A stretch of DNA of 64,000 bases from Rhineura floridana (Eukaryota > Chordata > Lepidosauria > Squamata > Rhineuridae). The stretch is from NCBI RefSeq assembly GCF_030035675.1, contig NC_084482.1, positions 76,421,120-76,485,119 of the forward strand, read 5' to 3'. The position numbers and the translations under genes were made by a program. Shown here one piece after another: positions 57,285-64,000 of the stretch; the first letter of the stretch is position 1; every line of letters begins with the position of its first letter. The notes under the pieces are model-generated. The model ran no database searches. It saw only the letters and a program-made list of their open reading frames with translations, and was not told the origin of the DNA.

Positions 57285-57875
57285 CTTGCGCCGCCCTCCC
57301 TGCTCGAGTATACGAGCCCCGGGGCACGATGGGAAACGATGACAAAGCTCAGCAACGCAAAGCACGGCGGGATAACCGAAGAGGCTGGGTTGGGAGAGCC
57401 AATGTTGCTAGGATGCCAACGCACGTCCAAAAGGCAGAAGTATTGCTACCAGATCGCGTGCATATGCTCCGCCAAGGACTGGCAGTTCCTCTAGCCCAAT
57501 CACGAACGGGCTGTTGAAACGGAATAATCCATGATGAAAAAGTACCAATCAGAGGTAACTAGAGGCGGGCGTTTAAGCCTCCTTCAGGAATTGGAATCAG
57601 GATCCTATCAGGAAAGGAAGCTGCTGGCCAATCTGCTAGAGCACGACTAGTTTGGGCACGACCATAACCACCGGCCAGGAAGGGGTGTATTGCACTGTGT
57701 TATTCATCCTTTTTTGTGACGCACCGATTTGATCGCTTTGTATGATTAAGGAGATGAAGAGCAGGGCGAGGTAGGGCAGAGCGCGTGTATTTCTTTGGTC
57801 GCCGCCGGGGGAAGAAATCTGATTCTCCCTAAAAATGGTGTAGTCTGGCATCTTGTCACGTGATTTCGTTTCAAG
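57285..57875. promoter_or_regulatory. Bidirectional TRIR-GET3 promoter
   Basis: 591 bp separates the divergent start codons. It contains CCAAT-type motifs (CCAAT near 57484 and 57544, GCCAAT near 57626) and a GTCACGTGAT element (CACGTG at 57857-57862) only 13 bp before the GET3 ATG. CpGs cluster at both ends. The close divergent layout implies shared control. Confidence 0.8.
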
Positions 57876-58045
57876 ATGGCAGCAGCGGCGGCGGCGGCGT
57901 CTGGGTTGGCAACAGAGGCGGATGAGTTCGAGGACGCTCCCGACGTGGAGCCGCTGGAGCCGACACTGAGTAACATCATCGACCAGCGGAGCCTGAAATG
58001 GATTTTCGTCGGTGGGAAGGGAGGTGTCGGCAAGACCACTTGCAG
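57876..58045 (+). CDS. GET3: GET3 exon 1 (start, P-loop)
   Basis: 56 codons plus AG. The start at 57876 gives [20 protein letters not shown]. The A-loop [16 protein letters not shown] ends the exon. The donor is GTGAAC. The AAGATGGCAGCAGC context is YY1-like and also spans the ATG. Confidence 0.96.
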
Positions 58046-61000
58046 GTGAACTAAACGAGGAGGAATATTATCTCCGTGGGAGGATGGCAGAGCTTACTCT
58101 TTTCACCTTCCTCTCTTCACCTTCCTCTCTTCTTGGCAGTGCTCCTGTGTCTTTTTAAGAGCTGCGTGACAGGCAGAAATCTAACAAGTGCAGCTTTGAT
58201 ATCACTGGATCTCTGCTGGTGAAAGCTCCACCTGTTGAATTTCTGCACCTCATTGAGCGGTTGGAGACAGATCAGCCTGCGGGGGTGGGGAGGAGCTGGC
58301 GACTGAAGGATTCTCTCTGTGTTGAGGATCTGGAGAGTAAAGTATCTTATTGGGCAATCGGATTGTGTGTAATGCCACTGTATCATGGGATTCGGCTTAT
58401 TTTGTTTGAAAGGAGATATTGGAAGAAACTGGGTAAAAAGTTAACAGTTGGATACCTTCCTTTTTCAAATTCATATTTTAACCATTGTCATTTATGCTGT
58501 CTTAATCTGAAGCCCAAGTATATTGTGGTTGCTCTTGATGACTGAAAGCTACACCTGGGACACAATGTAGCAACCCATTTTGTCACTGCTTCTGGTACAG
58601 CACATAAATACTGTGGTATCCGCATTGGGGCCATACTGTTTTCCAGGTATAGCTTTTAAGATGCTGGTTTTGTTTTATAAACCGACAAATGGATTGGGTT
58701 AACAAAATTTGGAGCCATCTTTTTCCCGTATGTCCCATCACAATATTTCAATGCTGCCAAAAATGCCTTTTTCATTATAGTAGCCTTGCCATTGTGGAAT
58801 GATTTTGCAATGGTTGGCTTCACATTGCACAATAACTTTTTCCTGGAGATTTTGAAATCATAAACCTGAATTTATGACTGAAGTAGTGGAAATTTGAAGG
58901 GTTTGGCTTTTGGTGTCCAGCATTATGCTTTAATCTGGACCATAGAATGTATTCTATAATCTAGTATTTTAGATTCATTTTGATGTGGTACCACATAATA
59001 AACTAATTCATATATTCTGTGACTTGTTAATTTTTTAAGAAGGTAGCTTGTCTTGAGAGTGAAGGAAATCACAGGCTAAATGGCCAAAGTTGCAATTCTG
59101 TGCACACTTACTTGGGAGTAAGTACCATTAAACTCAGTGGGCCACTTTTCTGAGCTAATATGCATAGGGATAGGCTACCATATAAAATAAATGTAAATAG
59201 AGCAGACTTATGAGTAGCCACTTGCCTGTGACATGGAGAAGCCTTATTAGGTCATAATCTTTCACAGTGGATAAACTGGTTTAGACTGTGTGACTGCTGG
59301 AGAGTTTGTGCTCTATGTATGTTTGTTTCTCCATTTGTGATGTTAATAACAGCATATTACTTCGCTTTCTGGACCCAGCTGCAGCCTAGCTGTGCAGCTC
59401 TCCAAAGTGCGGGAGAGTGTCCTCATCATCTCCACTGATCCTGCTCATAACATCTCAGATGCCTTTGACCAGAAATTTTCCAAGGTTCCCACCAAAGTAA
59501 AGGGCTATGATAACCTTTTTGCCATGGTGAGTGTGCCTCTGAAGGGACTGGGTAGTCAAAATGCTTGTCTTGAGTAAAATTTATAGTTCTTGTTATGTAT
59601 TGGAAAGGGTCTCGGATAAGGATGATGACATTTTTTCTGGCCCTGCTCTTTCATCTTTTATTAGCAACCTGATACAGAGAAATAAAGCAAATAAAGTTTT
59701 TTCCAACAACTTCATGTCCTTGCTAACTAACGTTTTCCTCCTAAATTTCTGTATCTTGGACTGCAAGGAGGTGATGGAATATTTTACAAAGTTTCTCAAA
59801 CATTGCAGCTTTATATTCTGAGATGCGAAGAAGAGGGGAAGGAAGAAGAGATGAGTTTTCAGGCACTGCTTCAGGAAGATAAGCAATGGATAGATATTAA
59901 AGATAGCAGAACAGCACTAGTAAAAAAAAAAAAAGGTGGCAAACCTAGTCGTGCTTGCTCACAGATGGGAGTATAAAACTGTCACAGTACATCCTCAGTG
60001 TAAAGCTAGCATTTTGTACCTGTAACCTAACACACCCTGATCCTTTGGTAGAAAAATCTGAAAAGGGAAGGTTTTATTTCTTCTTTGTCAAAAGTCAGGA
60101 CATGAAGCCTGCCTCAAAAAAACTACTAATACTACAGTACAGAGCTATAAGTTGCACAGGCTGCCAGTGAACATAATATTGAGCAATGGGAATTTACAGC
60201 TGTGTGCCGGAAGGCTAAGAATGGGGGCAAGAAGACTTGCTGTGGCAGCTAGGAATATACGTCTGCAAAATGCAAGCCCTATTTACTAAAATAAGGCAGA
60301 AATTTAAGATGGTGGTAATCTTCAGTTCATGTAGTGGTAGGTTCTCAAAATTAAAAAAAAAACACTATTTGAACATACATGGCAAGATTCAGCCGGCGTC
60401 AAGCATTTCTAAGCCCTATGGATGTTACTGAGAAAGCTAAGCATGTGTGATTTTAACTCTTTCTTTGAAACCAATGGGATTCAGTGCTAACTTTGACATG
60501 CCCATTGCATAAGTGTGAAGATGCTTATGGAAGATTGCACAAACGACTACGGTTGTGGCTCAGTCTTACAGTGATTTTACTAGATGTCACAATGGCATTG
60601 TGTATTGTAGGTATTTAAACATCTTGATAAAAATCTTAAATTACAAAAAAATCAATTATTTGGGTGGTTACTCATAATTTTGAGTCCAACATAATGAACA
60701 TGAGTTTTAAAGTTTCTGTGACTATATATTGAAAGAATTGCTACTTCCACAAATCTGGGATTTTAGCTCTTTGTTCTAAACATCATGCTTCTTGCAGAGT
60801 AGCTGAATGACCTTGACTCTGTCTTATTAAGTCAGCGCTGACGTTTCTGTCCTTTATTTATTTCTCAGGAGATTGATCCCAGCCTAGGTGTAGCTGAACT
60901 TCCAGATGAGTTTTTTGAGGAGGATAACATGCTGAGTATGGGCAAGAAGATGATGCAAGAGGCAATGAGTGCCTTTCCCGGTATTGATGAAGCCATGAGC

Positions 61001-63131
61001 TACGCTGAAGTGATGAGGTAAGAACTGTGAGCTGGATCATCACATCCATTGTCCCCTGGCCTGCTAGTGGCTTTTATTGAGAAGCAGAAGACCAAATGCC
61101 AAAGGCCTTTTGCCGTCTTCATCATGATGAAGTTCGGGTTAGCAGAAATGTAAAAGCTGGGATTACCCAGCATAGTAGCAGAATATGTACTTGTCCACAG
61201 TTCTCATATAATTTGTATGCTTTATGGATCATTTATTGCACTGGCCAATTCGTGCATTACAGTTTTGCAGTATACGTTGTTCTATTGTGCACAACATGAA
61301 TTCCACTTACAGTTCTCTCTCTTAGAGCAAAGAACGCACCAACGTTAATTGAACATTAGAGGTATATGCATGCGGCAGGGGTGGGGGGCATGGAGAGGGT
61401 CATGAAATGAAATGGGGACTTGCACTAGGAGCCGTAACATTTCCTAATTGTGCAGGAGCTACTACAGTTCATACAAGAGCTCAGATTCCTAGCTTGTAGT
61501 GCAACCTGAGTCATACATAAATTAGATTCTTGCATTCTATGGCTACATCATAGAACAACTTTTGTGGGTGAAATTCCAGATGTGGGTACATAACATTCTG
61601 CATGTGAAAGAGAGGGTCTGATGTACAGATTTGTAGATGTATTTAAGTAGGAGACCATACCACAAAAAAATAAGAGCTGTGTGGAGGTCGCTCTTGGTCT
61701 ACCCACTCCTACCGCCCTTCTTACCCCCACCCCTCAAAATAGAAGATTCTCATAAAGAAGGAGAGGTGACTACTGACAACAGTGCTCCTGATGATGGTTC
61801 TCTCTCTGGCCTGCACAGGTTGGTGAAGGGGATGAATTTCTCCGTGGTGGTGTTTGACACAGCACCCACTGGGCACACACTACGGCTGCTCAATTTCCCC
61901 ACCATCGTGGAGCGGGGGCTGGGCCGCCTGATGCAGATAAAGAACCAGATCAGTCCCTTCATATCGCAGGTAAAATGGGAGAGGAGGCAGCAGCATGAGG
62001 CATTCCTGTCAAAAATGCTGTGCCATACATCACTTTGTTTTAAAGTTCCATCATGTGGCACTTCTCTAGCTCTTGCCTGGACCCCACTATTATTCTTGCA
62101 ACTCTCACGGGCAATGTGAAATATCAGTTTTGTTTATTAGGTTGCTTAAGAACATAAGAAGAGCCTGCTGGATGAGGCCAGTGGCCCATCTACTCCAGCA
62201 TCCTGTTCTCACAGTGGCCAACCAGGTGCCTGGGGGAAGACCGCAAGCAGGACCCGAGTGCAAGAACACTCTCCCCTCCTGAGGCTTCCGGCAACTGGTT
62301 TTCAGAAGCATGCTGCCTCTGACTAGGGTGGCAGAGCACAGCCATCATGGCTAGTAGCCATTGATAGCCCTGTCCTCCATGAATTTGTCTAATCTTCTTT
62401 TAAAGCCGTCCAAGCTGGTGGCTATTACTGCATCTTGTGGGAGCAAATTCCATAGTTTAACTATGCGCTGAGTAAAGAAGTACTTCCTTTTGTCTGTCCT
62501 GAATCTTCCAACATTCAGCTTCTTTGAATGTCCACGAGTTCTAGTATTATGAGAGAGGGAGAAGAACTTTTCTCTATCCACTTTCTCAATGCCATGCATA
62601 ATTTTATACACTTCTATCATGTCTCCTCTGCCCCGCCTTTTCTCTAAACTAAAAAGCCCCCAATGCTGCAACCTTTCCTCGTAAGGGAGTCGCTCCATCC
62701 CCTTGATCATTCTGGTTGCCCTCTTCTGAACCTTTTCCAACTCTATAATATCCTTTTTGAGATGAGGCGACCAGAACTGTACACAGTATTCCAAATGCGG
62801 CCGCACCATAGATTTATACAACGGCATTTTGATATCGGCTTATAGGACACAATAGCACTTCTTTGCTCTGCGTGTGTTGGGCTTTGTTACTCTGGGCTGA
62901 GCTGATGAGCAGGTTTGGCTCCCCTATCCCCTCCCCTTTTATGGTCTCCAGGACATGCAGTGCTGACTTCTCTTCTGTTGTTAGAAACCCTTCAATGTAG
63001 CTCCCTTCTCTGTTCTTCACTAGATGTGCAACATGCTTGGCCTGGGAGACATGAATGCTGACCAGCTGGCCTCCAAGCTGGAGGAGACCCTCCCTGTCAT
63101 TCGCTCAGTCAGTGAACAGTTCAAGGATCTG
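57876..63131 (+). CDS. GET3: GET3/ASNA1 (TRC40), tail-anchored protein targeting ATPase, 5' five exons
   Basis: Exons 57876-58045, 59379-59526, 60869-61017, 61819-61969 and 63024-63131 give residues 1-242 of about 348. The rest is beyond 64000. GET3 is a homodimeric cytosolic ATPase that captures tail-anchored membrane proteins and delivers them to the WRB/CAML (GET1/GET2) receptor at the ER. Motifs: P-loop GKGGVGKT at 47-54, switch I TDPAHN at 76-81 with the catalytic Asp77, and switch [12 protein letters not shown] at 169-178. The N-terminus has an alanine run ([11 protein letters not shown]) before [18 protein letters not shown]. Exons 1-4 have GT donors. Exon 5 appears to use a GC donor (see its entry). 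Identity to the human protein is near complete after residue 20. Confidence 0.97.
58046..59378 (+). other. GET3: GET3 intron 1
   Basis: Contains a possible short palindromic element near 58170-58250 (GCAGAAATCTAAC ... GTTGAATTTCTGC) and a common squamate repeat motif at 59090-59170 (CATTAAACTCAGTGGGCC). No gene. The open frame at 58219-58545 matches nothing. Confidence 0.4.
59379..59526 (+). CDS. GET3: GET3 exon 2 (switch I)
   Basis: Encodes (S)[34 protein letters not shown] and KGYDNLFAM. The acceptor is GACCCAG and the donor GTGAGT. Val replaces the Gly of human LSKGRES. Confidence 0.97.
59527..60868 (+). other. GET3: GET3 intron 2
   Basis: AT-rich. No mobile element or RNA gene recognised. 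Confidence 0.4.
60869..61017 (+). CDS. GET3: GET3 exon 3
   Basis: Encodes [18 protein letters not shown] then [18 protein letters not shown] through SYAEVM(R), part of the substrate-binding helical domain. The acceptor is TTCTCAG and the donor GTAAGA. Confidence 0.97.
61018..61818 (+). other. GET3: GET3 intron 3
   Basis: Nothing recognised. Confidence 0.4.
61819..61969 (+). CDS. GET3: GET3 exon 4 (switch II)
   Basis: Encodes (R)[18 protein letters not shown] then [17 protein letters not shown] through NQISPFISQ. The acceptor is CTGCACAG and the donor GTAAAA. Confidence 0.97.
62141..62850 (-). mobile_element. CR1-like LINE, RT C-terminus and 3' end
   Basis: The minus strand has one unbroken frame of 158 codons (62827-62351): [59 protein letters not shown] and so on to the stop after AINGY. 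This is the CR1 ORF2 C-terminus, followed by the 3' end found in the copies at 22893 and 41285. The intact frame implies a young insertion. It is 5'-truncated, as usual for LINEs, and lies in the intron after GET3 exon 4. Confidence 0.88.
63024..63131 (+). CDS. GET3: GET3 exon 5, probable GC donor
   Basis: The acceptor is CTTCACTAG. Encodes [19 protein letters not shown] then [16 protein letters not shown] and a final CTG. After GATCTG the sequence is GCAAGT, the strong consensus of GC-AG introns. No GT sits at the expected place. Human reads FKDP where this reads FKDL. The nearest GTs (63136 and about 63143) would add unmatched residues. Confidence 0.85.
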
Positions 63132-63459
63132 GCAAGTATTCTGTAAGGGTTGGAGGAGGGATATGGATCCAGGAGAGTGAATTATTTTTAAAAGAGGAGC
63201 AAGTGTTTTCCCTAGGAAATTGGGGTGAATTGAATTATCAGGTGGGTGAGGGGTGAGATGCTTCACTCTTGGTGAAGTTGAGCTGTATTGAACTGTAGAG
63301 TAAAATGGAACATGCTTACAGTCATGACTGTTTTAATATATTTAACCTTAACTTCTGTTACCTATATTTATATCCTTGTTTTCTTGTAATTTTGCACAGC
63401 AATTTTGGGTGTTTGCTGGCTGTTTTTAATGCACATGGCATTTTAAAGAGTCGCACAAC

Positions 63460-64000
63460 AACAGTGGTTAACACAAGAGCCCGGCTGGATCGGGCCAACA
63501 GCCCGTTTAGTCCAGCATCCTGTTCTCACCGTGGTAAATCGGATTGCTTGCAGGAAGCCCCCAAGCAGGGCATGAGTGCAACAGCACTCTCCACACTCAT
63601 ATTCCCTCTCATATTCCACTGGTAATACCATTCAAATTCTGGTGTACAGAGGTGTACTGCCTCTGACGGTGGAGGTAGACCATGTTCGTTGTAGCTAGTA
63701 GTCATCGATAACATTGTCCTCCATGAATCTACTTAACCCTCTTTTGAAGCCATTCAAGTTGGTGGGAGCAATATCTTGTGAGAGCAAATTCCGTAGTTAA
63801 ACTAAATGCTGTGTGAAGACTCTCTTTTTTCTGTCCTGAATATTCCCAAGATTCAACTTAATTGGATAGTCTGTTAGAATAAATTTCTCTCTATCCACTT
63901 TCTTCACTCCCTGCAAAATCTAATACACCTCTGTCATGTTCCCCTTTACTCATCTTTTTTTCAAAACTGAAACGCCACAAATGTTTTAACCTTTTTTCAT
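63460..64000 (-). mobile_element. Older CR1-like LINE copy, continues past the right edge
   Basis: Same 3' end and C-terminal region as 62141-62850 and same orientation, but clearly more diverged (GGGCCAACAGCCCGTTTAGT, CCATGAATCTACTTAACC). It lies in the intron after GET3 exon 5. Confidence 0.75.

Noticed and set aside
56875-57342. Plus-strand open frame of 155 codons over TRIR exon 1
   Set aside because: Antisense shadow of the GC-rich TRIR first exon.
58219-58545. 108-codon open frame in GET3 intron 1
   Set aside because: Part looks like a palindromic repeat (GTTGAATTTCTGC and its inverse); no family match and no splice context.

Overview
The window is vertebrate genomic DNA, almost certainly from a squamate reptile. 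This is inferred from intron-rich genes in a sea of Sauria-type tRNA SINEs with BovB-like tails, BovB/RTE, CR1, L2 and L1 LINE pieces, 5S-rRNA-derived SINEs, many hAT foldback elements and a DIRS-type retroelement. Genes were recognised by reading exons against remembered protein families and checking that splice sites and codon phases close. No database search was possible.

Layout from left to right. TNPO2 (transportin-2, minus strand) covers about 1-35.4 kb. Its 16 in-window coding exons (1703-32970) join without a phase error into 675 codons, and the C-terminal ~220 residues lie off the left edge. Two TNPO2 introns each hold a box C/D snoRNA of the SNORD41 type. The introns are otherwise repeat-filled: a nested repeat with a solo LTR and a Tigger MITE (2.4-5.1 kb), a split L1 (11.0-14.5 kb), an L2 (15.6-17.4 kb) and a DIRS fossil with inverted terminal repeats (17.8-23.8 kb) carrying BovB and CR1 insertions. 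A CpG-rich promoter lies at about 35.0-35.8 kb. An RNF11-like RING-H2 gene (plus strand, three exons, 157 aa) runs from 39.3 to 48.4 kb with its own CpG promoter. TRIR (minus strand, three exons, 146 aa) spans 51.2-57.3 kb. GET3/ASNA1 (plus strand, exons 1-5 of the gene) starts at 57876 and leaves the right edge. TRIR and GET3 are head to head with 591 bp between their ATGs.

The order and orientation TNPO2(-), TRIR(-), GET3(+) matches human 19p13.13 as I recall it. The RNF11-like gene between TNPO2 and TRIR has no counterpart there, because human RNF11 is on chromosome 1. The four genes are unrelated housekeeping functions: nuclear import, an endosomal ubiquitin-ligase adaptor, an RNase linked to telomerase RNA, and tail-anchored protein targeting. 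Nothing suggests they work as one system.

The most interesting points are the extra RNF11 paralogue, the duplicated SNORD41-type snoRNAs with identical guides but different stems, an in-frame 78-nt candidate cassette exon in TNPO2, a probable GC-AG intron in GET3, and a hAT foldback element that spreads YY1-like motifs inside the RNF11-like gene.
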